DNA from: an uncultured beta proteobacterium
GTDB taxonomy: Bacteria; Pseudomonadota; Gammaproteobacteria; Burkholderiales; Burkholderiaceae_E
Length of the DNA stretch: 64,000 nt
Direction: 5' to 3'
Assembly: GCA_903934295.1 (NCBI GenBank)
Contig: CAIZNI010000051.1
Location: 1-64,000, forward strand
Shown here: piece by piece, positions 26,753 through 37,352 of the stretch
How positions within the stretch are numbered: position 1 is the first letter of the stretch
How the letters are laid out: every line of letters begins with the position of its first letter
Notes under the pieces: generated by a model
Told to the model about the DNA's origin: nothing
Seen by the model: the letters and a program-made list of their open reading frames with translations, nothing else
Database searches by the model: none
Made by a program: the position numbers and the translations under genes

Positions 26753-26764
26753 CACCGACAGGCC

Positions 26765-26792
26765 ATCGGCGCAGGGCTATCGGCGCAGGGCC
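26765..26792. repeat. 14-bp tandem duplication between gcr and ubiJ
   Basis: ATCGGCGCAGGGCT (26765-26778) is repeated at once with one change (26779-26792), then followed by CGCCTGCGCCGG. It lies between two converging genes; no U-run marks it as a terminator. Confidence 0.7.
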
Positions 26793-26834
26793 GCCTGCGC
26801 CGGGCTCAGACCTCGGGAACCAGACGCGGCGCGG

Positions 26835-27599
26835 TCAACACGTCGGCCCGCTGGCGCTCGGCCGCGCTGGCGGGTGGGGGGCCAGTCGGGCGGCGCGCTG
26901 CTCGAGGCGGCGCAGACGGTCATCGAGCGCCTGGAAGTCGCCCCGCAGCCCCTCGACACGGGACCGGGACACGACCGGCGCCTCGCCGCTGGCTACCTGC
27001 CGGCTGAACGACGCGAGGGGTTGCGACGCCCGCTCCCGCAGGCCCTGGACGCCTGCCCGCAACAGCCCGAAGACCCGGTGCGCGGCCACATCGCCCAGAA
27101 CCCGGCTGAGGTCTTCCTCGGCGTCCCAACGCAGATCACGGGCCAGTTCGCCCAGCGTGGCTGCGAGCATCACATCGCCCTCGACCCGCAGATGGCGGGA
27201 CAACCCGTCGACGCCTTCCCTGGCCGCGGTGAACAACGCATCGGCAGAGGCGATGAGCAACAGCGTGGCCCGGGGCTCGGCATCGAAGGCGGCCGCTTCG
27301 AAGAAGCCTTCGGAAGTGATGCGTAGCCGGACTTCCGGCGGCGGAAGTCCGGTTGGCAGGATTGCGGGAAGACCGAATCCGGCGCCGGCCTGGAGCCCGA
27401 CGCGGACGGTGCTGCCGGCGTGCATGCGCAGCCGTTCACGCGCCCAGCCCTGCTGGCGCAACAGGTGCTCGAAGGCAGCGACCAGCGCGCGCAGCGCCTG
27501 CGCCTGCAGGCGCGCTGCCGTGTCAGCGGCCAGCGCCTGCAGAGGGCTGGCCGGCCGATCATCCGGACCGGGCAAGTCCTGGCCCGGCGGGACTGACAT
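26835..27599 (-). CDS. ubiJ: ubiquinone biosynthesis accessory factor UbiJ (SCP2 domain)
   Basis: A 254-residue cytosolic protein with an N-terminal SCP2 lipid-binding domain (LLLIASADALFTAAR, VEGDVMLAATLGELARDLRWDAEEDLSRVLGD) and a C-terminal coiled-coil region (FQALDDRLRRLEQRAARL). UbiJ binds polyprenylated ubiquinone intermediates and helps organise the soluble Ubi complex. Context supports the call: it is the last gene of DUF971-ubiE-tim44-ubiJ. The usual downstream partner ubiB is absent; gcr converges instead. Confidence 0.85.
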   Translation of the reverse strand: MSVPPGQDLPGPDDRPASPLQALAADTAARLQAQALRALVAAFEHLLRQQGWARERLRMHAGSTVRVGLQAGAGFGLPAILPTGLPPPEVRLRITSEGFFEAAAFDAEPRATLLLIASADALFTAAREGVDGLSRHLRVEGDVMLAATLGELARDLRWDAEEDLSRVLGDVAAHRVFGLLRAGVQGLRERASQPLASFSRQVASGEAPVVSRSRVEGLRGDFQALDDRLRRLEQRAARLAPHPPARPSASGPTC

Positions 27600-27607
27600 G
27601 GAATCGA

Positions 27608-28594
27608 TCAGGACAACTGCTGGATACCGGCCAGCAGCCAGCCTGAACCACCGGCAACCGGCTTCGTCAGGTTCCAGACCTCATCGAACGGGGTCGCCGC
27701 ATCGTGCTCCGATTCCCGGATCATCCCGTTGAAACGCACGCTGGCCACGTACTCGAGACCTTGCGTCTCGACGCTGAGCAACTCGGCGTTGAGCTGGACG
27801 ACGTCGGTGCGCTGCGCCGCGGCGCCTCGCTCGGTGATCTGGCGGGCGAGCTCAGGGTAGAGCTCGTCGGCAGTGAACTCCCGCAGATCCGACAGGCTGG
27901 CGGCATCGAAAGCAGCCTGCAGGCGAACGAACTGCTGGCGCGCGCCCTGCAGGAACCCGTCGACGTCGAATCCGGCGGGAATCCGCGAGGCCACCGAGTT
28001 CGGCTCGGCCGAAGCGGCGAAACCGGATCCGGCCAACGCCGGACGACCAAAGGACGGCTCACCGGTCCGGGCAGCACCCGGCCAGGATTGACCCTGATTG
28101 GCCTGATAGTTCACCGACGCCTCGGATCCCATCGGGGCGCTGCCGTAGCCGGCACCGGCCGCAGCCGGTCGCGCACCGCCCGCCGCGCGACGCGACATGA
28201 TCAGGCGATAGACCACGAATGCCGCCATCGCCAGCAGGGCGATCATCAGGAAATTCATCATGAATTCAGCCATTTGGGCGCCCATGCCGAGGTGACTGAA
28301 CAGCGCGGCCAGGCCCAGACCAGCGGCCAGACCCGCCAGCGGGGCCAGCCAGCGGTTGCGCGCCGGCTGCGCGGCCGCCGCCGCAGCGGGAGTGCCGGGC
28401 CGGGCGGCAGCCGCCTGGCTGGGCGCCTGCTGCGACTGCGAGACGCCTTGCTGGGGTGTCGCGGCCGGCGGCGCCGACTGCGACTGACGACCGACGTTGC
28501 GGCCACCGCCCACGCGCGCTGCCTCCGCGTCGGCAGCGATCAGGGTGAATCCGATGACGACGGTTGCCGCCAGGCCTGCGATTCGATTTCTCAT
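27608..28594 (-). CDS. Tim44/TimA-like domain membrane protein
   Basis: A 328-residue membrane protein. The N-terminus is a signal or anchor (IAGLAATVVIGFTLIAADAEA). A Gln/Ala/Pro-rich linker follows, then two hydrophobic helices (LAPLAGLAAGLGLAALFSHL and FLMIALLAMAAFVVYRLIM). The C-terminal ~150 residues form a Tim44-like domain (ASRIPAGFDVDGFLQGARQQ onward), which in other systems binds membranes or substrates. ATG 28594 has GGAG 8 bases upstream. It sits 8 bases before ubiJ, suggesting a role in the ubiquinone machinery, but this is positional. Confidence 0.82.
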   Translation of the reverse strand: MRNRIAGLAATVVIGFTLIAADAEAARVGGGRNVGRQSQSAPPAATPQQGVSQSQQAPSQAAAARPGTPAAAAAAQPARNRWLAPLAGLAAGLGLAALFSHLGMGAQMAEFMMNFLMIALLAMAAFVVYRLIMSRRAAGGARPAAAGAGYGSAPMGSEASVNYQANQGQSWPGAARTGEPSFGRPALAGSGFAASAEPNSVASRIPAGFDVDGFLQGARQQFVRLQAAFDAASLSDLREFTADELYPELARQITERGAAAQRTDVVQLNAELLSVETQGLEYVASVRFNGMIRESEHDAATPFDEVWNLTKPVAGGSGWLLAGIQQLS

Positions 28595-28675
28595 TTGCGA
28601 GTCTCCGTGTTGAGTCATGTGAGTCGTGCAGATGCCGACTTTCTTTCATATCCGCCAGCCCGAGGCTGACGAGGA

Positions 28676-29434
28676 TCAGATTCGAACGCCCTCATGCAAG
28701 GCCACCACGCCCGCAGTCAGATTGAAGAACCGCACGCCCGAGAGACCGGCCGATTGCATCATCGAGGCCAGGGTTTCCTGGTCAGGATGCATGCGAATCG
28801 ATTCGGCCAGGTAACGATAGCTGTCGGCGTCGCCGGCCACCCGGCTGCCCATCCAGGGAAGAACCTTGAAGGAATAGGTGTCATAGAGCGGCTCCAGCGG
28901 CTTCCACACCTTGGAGAACTCCAGGACCAGGAGCCGCCCGCCCGGCTTGAGCACCCGGCTCATCTCGGCCAGCGCCGCCTCCTTGCGGGTCATGTTGCGC
29001 AGTCCGAACGCCACCACGCAGCGGTCGAAATAGCCCGACGGGAACGGCAGGCACTCGGCGTTGCAGCGCACCACCGGCTGGGCCTGTCCGTCATCGAGCA
29101 GGCGGTCGCGGCCGATCGACAGCATCGATCCATTGATGTCGGTGAGCCAGGCTTCGCCGGTCGGGCCGACACGGCGGGCAAACTGGCGCGAGAGGTCGGC
29201 GGTGCCGCCGGCCACTTCAAGCACCCGCATGCCCGGTCGCAACGCCGCCTGGGCGACGGTAAAGGCCTTCCAGACCCGATGCAGGCCGACCGACATCAGG
29301 TCGTTCATCCGGTCATAGCGCGAGGCGACCGAATCGAAGACCTGGCCGACCCGGGACGCCTTCTGGGCCTCGGGAACGTTCTCGAAGCCGAAATGGGTCT
29401 GGGCCGGATGCCCGGAACCGGTCGGGTCGCTCAT
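28676..29434 (-). CDS. ubiE: ubiquinone/menaquinone C-methyltransferase UbiE
   Basis: A 252-residue SAM-dependent methyltransferase that C-methylates the demethoxyquinol ring in ubiquinone synthesis. The family signature [16 protein letters not shown] is near the N-terminus; the SAM site [12 protein letters not shown] and the loop FGLRNMT are present. The start overlaps the stop of the DUF971 gene (ATGA). Confidence 0.95.
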   Translation of the reverse strand: MSDPTGSGHPAQTHFGFENVPEAQKASRVGQVFDSVASRYDRMNDLMSVGLHRVWKAFTVAQAALRPGMRVLEVAGGTADLSRQFARRVGPTGEAWLTDINGSMLSIGRDRLLDDGQAQPVVRCNAECLPFPSGYFDRCVVAFGLRNMTRKEAALAEMSRVLKPGGRLLVLEFSKVWKPLEPLYDTYSFKVLPWMGSRVAGDADSYRYLAESIRMHPDQETLASMMQSAGLSGVRFFNLTAGVVALHEGVRI

Positions 29435-29859
29435 GGGCCGCTCCGACGCGCTTCGGTGGCCTGCAGCGGCGCCGTGACCGGCACATCGGGATCGCGGCTG
29501 GCGCCCGCCTGCTGGAGCCGCTCGAGATAGTCCGGCCAGACGCTGGCTTCATTCATGCCGAGCCAGTGGAGGTAATCCCAGGAAAAAAGACCGGTGGAAT
29601 GCCCGTCGGAGAAATGCGGCTGCACCGCGTAATGGCCCACCTGATCGAGGCTGACGATGTCCACCCCGCGCTTGCCGGTCTGGAGCACTTCCTGGCCAGG
29701 CCCATGACCGCGCACCTCGGCCGAGGGGGAATTGACCCGCAGGAATTCGAAGGAAAGCCGGAAGATGCGACCGTCATTGAACTCGATCTCGAGCACCTGC
29801 GACTGCTTGTGCACGACGATGCGAGTGGGCAATGCGGAAGATTTGTCGAGACCGGCCAT
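29431..29859 (-). CDS. DUF971 / gamma-butyrobetaine hydroxylase N-terminal-like protein
   Basis: A 142-residue protein of the DUF971 family, named for likeness to the N-terminal zinc-binding domain of gamma-butyrobetaine hydroxylase. Conserved stretches are [38 protein letters not shown] and [10 protein letters not shown]. No catalytic 2-oxoglutarate domain is attached. Start choice between ATG 29859 and ATG 29871 is open. It is translationally coupled to ubiE; a part in Fe-S or quinone metabolism has been suggested for relatives but is not shown here. Confidence 0.8.
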   Translation of the reverse strand: MAGLDKSSALPTRIVVHKQSQVLEIEFNDGRIFRLSFEFLRVNSPSAEVRGHGPGQEVLQTGKRGVDIVSLDQVGHYAVQPHFSDGHSTGLFSWDYLHWLGMNEASVWPDYLERLQQAGASRDPDVPVTAPLQATEARRSGP

Positions 29860-29994
29860 TGGGGAAACCATGCACAGGAAAGGCGGCGCCTGCCGCCAAC
29901 AGGAGCGCACGCATGACGGCGCCCGTTTCCATGTTAGCCGAATCGGCCGACGACGCCAGGAAGACCCGACTGCCGACTCGCCTGATCGGCGCCC

Positions 29995-31671
29995 TCAGCT
30001 CTCGAGGCGATGGATCAGCACCCGCTGGAAACCGATGCCGGTCTCGACCACCGAATCGATCCGCAGCCGGCTGTCGCGGGCCGGTTCACGCAGGGTGAGC
30101 GTGGGCTGACCGGTCAGGCGTCCGGTCGGCAGCAGCAGCGTCTCGGGTTCGCCCGCGGCGGCCAGCAGGACCGCGTCATGAAAGAAGGGATCGTCGCCAC
30201 CGCGCACCGCCACCAGCGCGGGCGCGCCCGACCACGCCGCCACCCCGATCCGCTGGCGTGCCGGCAACGAGAGATCGGGATTCAGGCGCTGCGACAGGGA
30301 TACCACCCGACCGCAGATGAAAGGCGCTGCCCGGACGTCTCCGGCAAAAAAGCCGGGCAGATCAACCTGGGCGGGGGGCACCAGCGTCACCAGATCGCCC
30401 AGGGCGATCGGGGCGGCGAATTCGCGCTCAAAGTACGAGCACTCGTGCTCGATCGCCACCCACGTCATCCGCTCGGCCTGACTCGCCCAGCGGGCCAGCA
30501 GATCCTCGGCGGGCGGCTCACCCAGCGCCTCCCGGATGACCGAGTTGGCCTCGAAACGTCCGTACACATACGACTGACTGACGGCGGGGCGCCCGTCGCC
30601 GATCGGTCCGGAGGACTCGCGGAATTCGGGGCCGCGAACCGGTGGCGGGTTGCCAGGGGACGCCTCCAAGCGGGGAAATCCGAATCGCAGGCGCATCTCG
30701 CCCAGCCGGCTGGCGAGCAGGGGCACCTGCACGCGGCCAGCCGCCCACCCGCGACCCAGGCGATCGAAAAGCATCCGGGTTCCAGCCAGCGTCATCCCGC
30801 GCGGCAGACCCATCGCACCGGCGGCATCGAGCGTGCCCACTTCCTCGCGCCGGGCCTGCAGGCGGCGCATCAGCTTGTGGTTCTCCAGTCGCACCGAGTA
30901 ACGGGTCGACAGACCCAGGACGGGGCCATTGGGGCTGGAAACCGTCAGATAACCCGGCTCGAGCCGGAAGCCGACCCTGGCCGCCCAGCGCCGGGCGAGC
31001 CGGGCCACCAGCCGATGTTCGGGTTCGGTCTGCCCGTCGGGCCCCGCGAGAGCGGACAGCAGCGGACAGACGAACAACGCGCGCGCCGTCGGCGAAGGCA
31101 GCAGCGGGCATTCGTCGGGTAGCGCCACATCCAGAAAGGAACTGGCCCGGATGGCGGCGGCGTAGGTGCACAGCAGGTCCCACTCTTCGGAGACGACCTC
31201 CATCCGGTTGGCCTGCAGAAACAGGATCAGCCGGCATTGATAGTCGAGCGCGCGCACCAGCGGCAGGATCGCGCGCAGCGTGTGGGTGGTTCCCGGAATC
31301 ACCGTGTGGCTGGGGGCGTCGCTGTCGTCCTGCAGTTGCGTGTGCAGGCGCGCGAACAGGTCTCGCCCCTGCGCCAGGGCGCCCGCGACGGTGGCCGCCA
31401 TGTGACGGCAAGGCTCGGGCATGGGGAAGACGGCACCCCGCAACCCGGCTGCCCGGCTGTCGAGTTCGCGCACGTGCACCGCGCGGACCTGCTCGGCAAT
31501 CTCGAACAACAGGTCGGGCGCCTGACGCGACTGCGCCAGGCTGCGCAGCAGACGCTCGATCGCCGCCAGGTGATCGCCCCCTTCCTGAACGAGGTGGCCC
31601 AGCCACTCGCGACAGGACGCGGCGTCGCGCACCTTGATGCGACCGGTTTCAGCAGAAATGAGCGCTTGCAT
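29995..31671 (-). CDS. 558-aa conserved-looking cytosolic protein, not identified
   Basis: A long, unbroken frame with codon use like its neighbours. No signal peptide or membrane span is visible. The first half is alpha-helical with many Arg/Leu repeats (RLLRSLAQSRQAPDLLFEIA). The second half contains SQSYVYGRFEANSVIREALG and a beta-rich C-terminus with LGDLVTLVPPAQ, IGVAAWSGAPALVAVRG and LLLPTGRLTGQPTLTL. The tail resembles PilZ-type or flavin-barrel folds in rhythm, but neither the RxxxR nor the DxSxxG c-di-GMP motif is present, so I do not assign it. It is a single gene with about 150 bases to the SDR stop upstream. Confidence 0.6.
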   Translation of the reverse strand: MQALISAETGRIKVRDAASCREWLGHLVQEGGDHLAAIERLLRSLAQSRQAPDLLFEIAEQVRAVHVRELDSRAAGLRGAVFPMPEPCRHMAATVAGALAQGRDLFARLHTQLQDDSDAPSHTVIPGTTHTLRAILPLVRALDYQCRLILFLQANRMEVVSEEWDLLCTYAAAIRASSFLDVALPDECPLLPSPTARALFVCPLLSALAGPDGQTEPEHRLVARLARRWAARVGFRLEPGYLTVSSPNGPVLGLSTRYSVRLENHKLMRRLQARREEVGTLDAAGAMGLPRGMTLAGTRMLFDRLGRGWAAGRVQVPLLASRLGEMRLRFGFPRLEASPGNPPPVRGPEFRESSGPIGDGRPAVSQSYVYGRFEANSVIREALGEPPAEDLLARWASQAERMTWVAIEHECSYFEREFAAPIALGDLVTLVPPAQVDLPGFFAGDVRAAPFICGRVVSLSQRLNPDLSLPARQRIGVAAWSGAPALVAVRGGDDPFFHDAVLLAAAGEPETLLLPTGRLTGQPTLTLREPARDSRLRIDSVVETGIGFQRVLIHRLES

Positions 31672-31776
31672 GGGAGGGCATAGTCCAGTGTCGGGTCCGG
31701 GTGGACGCAATCTGAACGAAGCCTTGCCCCCTGCCCCTGAACTAGCGCACGCCCGGACCGACTGAAGCCTGGAAAG

Positions 31777-31794
31777 CCGACGAACGGTCGTCGG
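31777..31794 (-). terminator. hairpin downstream of the SDR gene
   Basis: On the minus strand CCGACGA and TCGTCGG form a 7-bp stem with a 4-base loop, followed by CTTTCC. It is about 30 bases past the SDR stop. The U-run is short, so this is a weak candidate. Confidence 0.35.
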
Positions 31795-31824
31795 TTCGCC
31801 CTGAACGGACGACCGCCGACCCGG

Positions 31825-32592
31825 TCAGAACTTGGTGTAGCCGCCGTCGATCAGCATCTGCTCACCGGTCATGTAGGACGAGGCATCGCTCATCAGCCAC
31901 ACCGCGGCACCGCCGAAGTCATCGATCGACCCCCAGCGGCGCGCCGGGATGCGCGGCATCACGTTGTCGCGGAAGCGGTCATTGTTGAACGAGCGCTCGG
32001 TCATGTCGGTCTCGATCCAGCCCGGCAGGATGGAGTTGACCCGGATCTGGTGGCGGGCGAGCTCGACCGCCAGCGCCCGGCACATCGAGGTGACCGCGCC
32101 CTTGGAGGCGCCGTAGTGGCTGTTGCGGGCAGCGCCCTCGACCGCGGCGGTGCTGGCGGTGGCCACCAGCGACCCCCCACCGCCGCGCTCGGCCATGTGG
32201 CGGGCGGCCGCGCGGAAGGTCAGGAAGACACCGTCGAGATTGACCTTGAGCACGCGCTGAAATTCGGCATAGGGCATCTCGATCAGCGGAGTGCCCTTGG
32301 AGGAGACACCGGCATTGGCAAAGCAGGCATCGACCCGGCCCATGCGCGACAACGAGTCGGCGAACGCGCGATCGACCGCGGCCTCGTCGGACACGTCGCA
32401 CACCAGCGAATCGACCTTGCCGCCGCCGGCAGCCAGTCGCTCGCGCGCGGCCTCGGTCTTGGCGGGGTTGGAGCCCCAGATGGTGACATGGGCGCCGCTG
32501 TCGAGCAGCGCGCGCGCCATGCCGAAACCGATGCCGCCGTTGCCGCCGGTGATGACCGCGGTGCGGCCGGTGAGATCGAAAGGCTTGTACAT
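31825..32592 (-). CDS. short-chain dehydrogenase/reductase
   Basis: A 255-residue classical SDR. The NAD(P) loop TGGNGGIG is at 15-22, the NAG motif is at FANAG near 91-95, and the catalytic YxxxK is Y160/K164 with Ser nearby. The C-terminus AAVWLMSDASSYMTGEQMLIDGGYT is typical of FabG-like and gluconate-type SDRs. AGGAGG is seen 8-9 bases before ATG 32592. The substrate cannot be inferred; it stands alone between the 558-aa gene and the DUF3683 gene. Confidence 0.88.
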   Translation of the reverse strand: MYKPFDLTGRTAVITGGNGGIGFGMARALLDSGAHVTIWGSNPAKTEAARERLAAGGGKVDSLVCDVSDEAAVDRAFADSLSRMGRVDACFANAGVSSKGTPLIEMPYAEFQRVLKVNLDGVFLTFRAAARHMAERGGGGSLVATASTAAVEGAARNSHYGASKGAVTSMCRALAVELARHQIRVNSILPGWIETDMTERSFNNDRFRDNVMPRIPARRWGSIDDFGGAAVWLMSDASSYMTGEQMLIDGGYTKF

Positions 32593-32653
32593 GTTGAAGG
32601 TCTCCTCCTGGGGGAAGAGACGATTCTAGATCAAGCCGTCCGGGCGTCCCCCG

Positions 32654-35600
32654 CTAGACGAGAACCCGTTCGATGCCGCCGTCATTGGCGCGCGCCACAT
32701 AGTCGGCCATCCAGTTCTCGCCGAGCAGATGGCGTGCAATCTCGACCACGATGTAGTCGGCCTGCACGCCGGTGTCGCCCTCGTATCGGGACAGACCCTG
32801 CAGACAGGACGGGCACGACGTCAGGATCTTGACCGGACCGTCGAACACCTCGGGCGGCGTCTGCGGGCGCGACAGCGAAACGGCGCCCGACAGATCGGCC
32901 GACGCCGCACCAGCACCCGCCACCGTCTCACCCGCCACCGTCGCACTCGCGGCCCGGATCGGCAGCGCCCGCAACGCCTGCGCGCCCTTGCGCATTTCCT
33001 CTTCCTTGCGAAAGCGCACCTGGGTGGAGATGTCCGGGCGCGACACCGCGAGCGTGCCGCTCTCGCCGCAGCAGCGGTCGTTGCGCTCGATCTTGCCGTT
33101 GACCGCCTCGTTCATCAGGGTGTTGACCACCTTGTTCGAGGCGTAGGTCTTCATCGGGGTGTGGCAGGGCTCGTGATACAGGTAGCGCGTGCCGGTCACG
33201 CCCTCGAGCTGGACGCCCTTTTCCATCAGGAATTCATGGATGTCGATGATGCGGCAGCCCGGAAAGACCTTGTCGAACTGGTAGCCCTGCAACTGGTCAT
33301 AACAGGTGCCGCAACTGACCACCACCGTCTTGATGTCGAGATAGTTCAGCGTGTTGGCGACCCGGTGGAACAGAACCCGATTGTCGGTGATGATCTGCTC
33401 GGCCTTGTCGAACTGCCCGGAACCGCGCTGCGGGTAACCGCAGCACAGGTAGCCCGGCGGCAGCACGGTCTGGACCCCCACCTCCCAGAGCATCGCCTGG
33501 GTCGCCAGCCCGACCTGCGAGAACAGCCGCTCGGACCCGCAGCCGGGGAAATAGAACACCGCTTCGGCATCGACGCTGGTGGCCTTCGGGTCGCGGATGA
33601 TCGGCACGTAGCGGGCGTCCTCGATGTCGAGCAGCGCGCGGGCGGTCTTGCGGGGCAGGTTGCCCGGCATCTTCTTGTTGATGAAGTGGATGACCTGGGA
33701 CTTGATCGGCGCCTTGCCGACGGTGGCCGGCGGCTTGGCGGTCTGGCGTCGGGCGAACTTGCCCAGCAGGTCATGGGCGAAGCGCTGCACCTTGTAGCCC
33801 ACCCCCACCATCGCCGCGCGGGTCGCGTTGATGGTGTCGGGATCCTTGGCGTTCAGGAAAAACATCGCCGCCGCATTGCCGGCATTGAACTTCTTCTTGC
33901 CCATCTTGCGCAGCAGGTTGCGCATGTTCATCGACACATCGCCGAAGTCGATGTCGACCGGGCACGGTGCCTCGCACTTGTGGCAGACGGTGCAGTGGTC
34001 GGCGACGTCGGAGAACTCGTCCCAGTGCTTGATCGACACGCCGCGCCGGGTCTGTTCCTCATACAGGAAGGCCTCGACCAGCAGCGAGGTCGCCAGGATC
34101 TTGTTGCGCGGCGAGTAGAGCAGGTTGGCCCGCGGCACGTGCGTGGCGCAGACCGGCTTGCACTTGCCGCAGCGCAGGCAGTTCTTGACCGAGTCGGTGA
34201 TGGCCCCGATGTCGGAGGCCTGCAGAATCAGCGATTCGGCGCCCATCAGCCCGAAACTGGGCGTGTAGGCGTTGCGCAGGTCGCCCCCGGCCAGCAGCTT
34301 GCCGCGGTTGAAGCGGCCCTGCGGGTCGATGCGCTGCTTGTAGTCGCGGAACTCGGCCAGTTCCTCGTCGGTGAGGAATTCGAGCTTGGTGATCCCGATG
34401 CCGTGCTCGCCCGAGATCACGCCGTCCAGCGACCGGGCCAGCGCCATGATGCGCGCCACCGCCGCCTCGGCCTGCTTGAGCATCCCGTAGTCGTCGGAAT
34501 TGACCGGCAGGTTGGTGTGCACGTTGCCGTCGCCGGCGTGCATGTGCAGGGCCACGAACACCCGGCTGCGCAGCACCCGCTGATGGGTTTCATCGCACCG
34601 GCGCAGCAGCGGCTCGAACGACTGCCCCTGCAGGATGCGCGCGAGCGGCTCGCGAACCTCGGTCTTCCACGAGATGCGGATGCTGCGGTCCTGCAGCAGA
34701 CCGAACAGCGTGGCGGCGGGATCGTCGGCGATCCGGACGTCGGCCAGGGCCTGCGCCGCACCCAGCCCCAGCGCGGGCATCACCTCGCGCAACTGCGCGA
34801 GCGGCCGGTCGATGTTGTCGAGCAGGAACTGCCAGCGGGCGCGCGTCGCCGCCACCAGGTCGATCGCCTGGCGGGTGCGCTCGATGACCAGTTCGCCCGC
34901 CGGCAGACGCTCCGCATCGGCATCGGCGGGGGGCGCGTCGTCGCTCAGGAACAGCGGGTCGAGTTCGTCGAGCAGGCGCAGCTTGTTGCGGGTCGACAGC
35001 TCGATGTTGATGTGTTCGATGCCGTCGGTGTATTCACCCATCCGCTCCAGCGGAATGACGACGTCCTCGTTGATCTTGAAGGCATTGGTGTGCCGGGCGA
35101 TCGCGGCGGTGCGCGAGCGGTCTAGCCAGAAGGTCTTGCGCGCCTGCGGCGAGACGGCGGTGAAGCCCTCGCCGGAGCGCCCGTTGGCCATGCGCACCAC
35201 CTCGGAGGCGGCGCGGGCGACCGCGCCGTCGTCGTCGCCGACGATGTCCCCGATCAGGACCATTTTGGGCAGGCCACCCCGGCGCGATTTGGTGGTGTAG
35301 CCCACCGCCCGCAGGTAGCGTTCGTCCAGGTGTTCGAGACCGGCCAGCAGCACTCGCGGGGGCGCATCGGGACCGCCGGCGGCCGCGGCACGCGACAGGC
35401 CGTCCAGGTAATTCTTGATCTCGACGATCGAGGGAACCGCCTCTTTCGGCTGGCCGAAGAACTCCAGGCAAACGGTGCGGATGTGCGGCGGCATCCGGTG
35501 CAGCACCCAGCGCGCCGAGGTGATCAGGCCGTCGCAGCCTTCCTTCTGGATGCCCGGCAGGCCGGCCAGGAACTTGTCGGTGACGTCTTTGCCCAGCCCG

Positions 35601-36775
35601 ACCTTGCGAAACCGCCGGCCGGCAATGTCGAGCCGCTCGCGGCGGATCGGCTCGCCGCGCATCGTTCCGTCGGCGCCCAGCTGGTCCGGCGAATACCAGC
35701 ACAGGTCGAAGCTGGCGACCGGCGCCTCGTGGATCTTGCCCAGGTTGTGGCCGACCCGGGTGACTTCGAGCCAGTTGCCCTGCGGGTCGACCATGCGCCA
35801 CCAGGCGAGGTTGTCGAGGGCGGTGCCCCAGAGCACTGCCTTCTTGCCGCCGGCATTCATGGCGATGTTGCCGCCGATGCACGACGCCTCCAGCGAGGTG
35901 GGGTCGACCGCGAACACCAGGCCAGCGCTCTCGGCCGCCTCGGTGACCCGCTTGGTGACCACGCCGGCTTCGGAGAAGATGGTGGCGACGTCGTGATCGA
36001 GTCCCGGCAAGCGGGTCTGACGGACCGCGTCCAGGCGCTCGAGCTTTTCGGTGTTGATCACCACCGACATCGCGGTCAGGGGCACCGCCCCGCCGGTGTA
36101 GCCGGTGCCGCCGCCGCGCGGGATGATGGTCAGCCCCAGCTCGATGCAGGCCGACACCAGCGGCGCCATCTCGGCCTCGCTGTCGGGCATCAGCACCAGG
36201 AAGGGGTACTCGACCCGCCAGTCGGTGGCGTCGGTGACGTGGGAGACGCGCGACATGCCGTCGAAACGGATGTTGTCGGCGTGGGTGTGCCGCGACAGCA
36301 GCCGGGACGCGCGTCGACGCAGGCGATCGGCGTCGGAGAATTCGCGCTCGAAGGCGCCGACCGCATCGACCGCCAGACGCACCAGCCGCTCGACGCGTTC
36401 GGCGCGGACCCGCGCGACCGGGTCGTCGTTGCCGTCCAGGTCGCGGGTGCGCCGCCGGTCGATCTCGCCCAGCCGATGATGCAGGGCCTCGATCAGCAAC
36501 CGGCGCCGCTTCGGGTTGTCGATCAGGTCGTCCTGCAAGTAAGGGTTGCGCCGAACCACCCAGATGTCGCCCAGCACCTCGAAGAGCATGCGCGCCGAGC
36601 GGCCGGTACGGCGCTCGCCGCGCAACTCGCCCAACAGGCGCCAGGCGTCGTCGCCCAGCAGGCGCGCGACGATCTCGCGGTCGCTGAACGAGGTGTAGTT
36701 GTACGGAATTTCGCGCAGGCGGGCCGGACTCTCGGCATCGGCGTGCAGGGCGGACAACGGCAGCGGCGCGTTCAT
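32654..36775 (-). CDS. giant FAD/Fe-S oxidoreductase (DUF3683, D-lactate-dehydrogenase-like plus CCG domains)
   Basis: A 1373-residue multidomain protein. An N-terminal DUF3683 region (about 1-190) precedes an FAD-binding_4 domain ([15 protein letters not shown] near 225), a FAD-oxidase C-terminal domain ([14 protein letters not shown] near 745), two 4Fe-4S motifs ([11 protein letters not shown] near 865 and [14 protein letters not shown] near 930), and two CCG heterodisulfide-reductase-type modules (CCGYPQRG near 1110 with CGTCY near 1155; CCGESG near 1235 with CPSC near 1320). It should oxidise a 2-hydroxy acid and pass electrons through its clusters. ATG 36775 is preferred over a TTG five codons earlier. 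It is monocistronic and divergent from no gene. Confidence 0.88.
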   Translation of the reverse strand: MNAPLPLSALHADAESPARLREIPYNYTSFSDREIVARLLGDDAWRLLGELRGERRTGRSARMLFEVLGDIWVVRRNPYLQDDLIDNPKRRRLLIEALHHRLGEIDRRRTRDLDGNDDPVARVRAERVERLVRLAVDAVGAFEREFSDADRLRRRASRLLSRHTHADNIRFDGMSRVSHVTDATDWRVEYPFLVLMPDSEAEMAPLVSACIELGLTIIPRGGGTGYTGGAVPLTAMSVVINTEKLERLDAVRQTRLPGLDHDVATIFSEAGVVTKRVTEAAESAGLVFAVDPTSLEASCIGGNIAMNAGGKKAVLWGTALDNLAWWRMVDPQGNWLEVTRVGHNLGKIHEAPVASFDLCWYSPDQLGADGTMRGEPIRRERLDIAGRRFRKVGLGKDVTDKFLAGLPGIQKEGCDGLITSARWVLHRMPPHIRTVCLEFFGQPKEAVPSIVEIKNYLDGLSRAAAAGGPDAPPRVLLAGLEHLDERYLRAVGYTTKSRRGGLPKMVLIGDIVGDDDGAVARAASEVVRMANGRSGEGFTAVSPQARKTFWLDRSRTAAIARHTNAFKINEDVVIPLERMGEYTDGIEHINIELSTRNKLRLLDELDPLFLSDDAPPADADAERLPAGELVIERTRQAIDLVAATRARWQFLLDNIDRPLAQLREVMPALGLGAAQALADVRIADDPAATLFGLLQDRSIRISWKTEVREPLARILQGQSFEPLLRRCDETHQRVLRSRVFVALHMHAGDGNVHTNLPVNSDDYGMLKQAEAAVARIMALARSLDGVISGEHGIGITKLEFLTDEELAEFRDYKQRIDPQGRFNRGKLLAGGDLRNAYTPSFGLMGAESLILQASDIGAITDSVKNCLRCGKCKPVCATHVPRANLLYSPRNKILATSLLVEAFLYEEQTRRGVSIKHWDEFSDVADHCTVCHKCEAPCPVDIDFGDVSMNMRNLLRKMGKKKFNAGNAAAMFFLNAKDPDTINATRAAMVGVGYKVQRFAHDLLGKFARRQTAKPPATVGKAPIKSQVIHFINKKMPGNLPRKTARALLDIEDARYVPIIRDPKATSVDAEAVFYFPGCGSERLFSQVGLATQAMLWEVGVQTVLPPGYLCCGYPQRGSGQFDKAEQIITDNRVLFHRVANTLNYLDIKTVVVSCGTCYDQLQGYQFDKVFPGCRIIDIHEFLMEKGVQLEGVTGTRYLYHEPCHTPMKTYASNKVVNTLMNEAVNGKIERNDRCCGESGTLAVSRPDISTQVRFRKEEEMRKGAQALRALPIRAASATVAGETVAGAGAASADLSGAVSLSRPQTPPEVFDGPVKILTSCPSCLQGLSRYEGDTGVQADYIVVEIARHLLGENWMADYVARANDGGIERVLV

Positions 36776-36857
36776 CGGAATTTCAGTCAAAAAGGCATTC
36801 TAGCGTGCGCTCTCTTGCAGCGCAGCAATCCTGCCCGGACGGCAGGGGAACCGGCGG

Positions 36858-37352
36858 TCAGCCGGTGAAAGGCTGCAGAAGCCAGCGCCACCAGCCGTCC
36901 GGCACCCACAGCAGCAGGCCGGTCATCACGCTGTAGCGAATCACCCGGCCGATCGCGATCCACATCACGCAAGGCCAGAACGGCAGGCGCAGCCATCCCG
37001 CCACCGTGCACATCGGATCACCGATCACCGGCAGGAAGGACACCAACAGCGCCTTGGGGCCGAGCCGCTCGAACCAGGCCAGGTAGCGGGCGGTGCCGGT
37101 CTTGCGGGCCAGCGCCGCCTTGGCGCCGCGGCCCATCCAGTAATCAACCATGCCGCCCAGGGTGTTGCCCAGGGTCGCCACCAGCACCACCACCCAGAAC
37201 TGGTCGGGATTGAGCTTGGCGTAGCCGAACACCGCCGGTTCGGATCCGAGCGGCAGCAAAGTAGCCGACACGAAGGCGATGACGAACACCGACGACAGCC
37301 CATTGCGCGGCAGCGCGAACCAGCCGATGACCTGATGAACCAGACTTTCCAT
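36858..37352 (-). CDS. yqaA: YqaA-family inner-membrane protein (DedA/SNARE-associated superfamily)
   Basis: A 164-residue membrane protein related to DedA. Hydrophobic segments include SSVFVIAFVSATLLPLGSEP, FWVVVLVATLGNTLGGMVDY and the amphipathic loop FLPVIGDPMCTVAGWLRLPF, which contains the conserved VIGDP element of YqaA. ATG 37352 is chosen; 27 more codons upstream are open but unsupported. Relatives are thought to move lipids or proton-coupled solutes across the membrane; the specific role is not known. Confidence 0.85.
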   Translation of the reverse strand: MESLVHQVIGWFALPRNGLSSVFVIAFVSATLLPLGSEPAVFGYAKLNPDQFWVVVLVATLGNTLGGMVDYWMGRGAKAALARKTGTARYLAWFERLGPKALLVSFLPVIGDPMCTVAGWLRLPFWPCVMWIAIGRVIRYSVMTGLLLWVPDGWWRWLLQPFTG

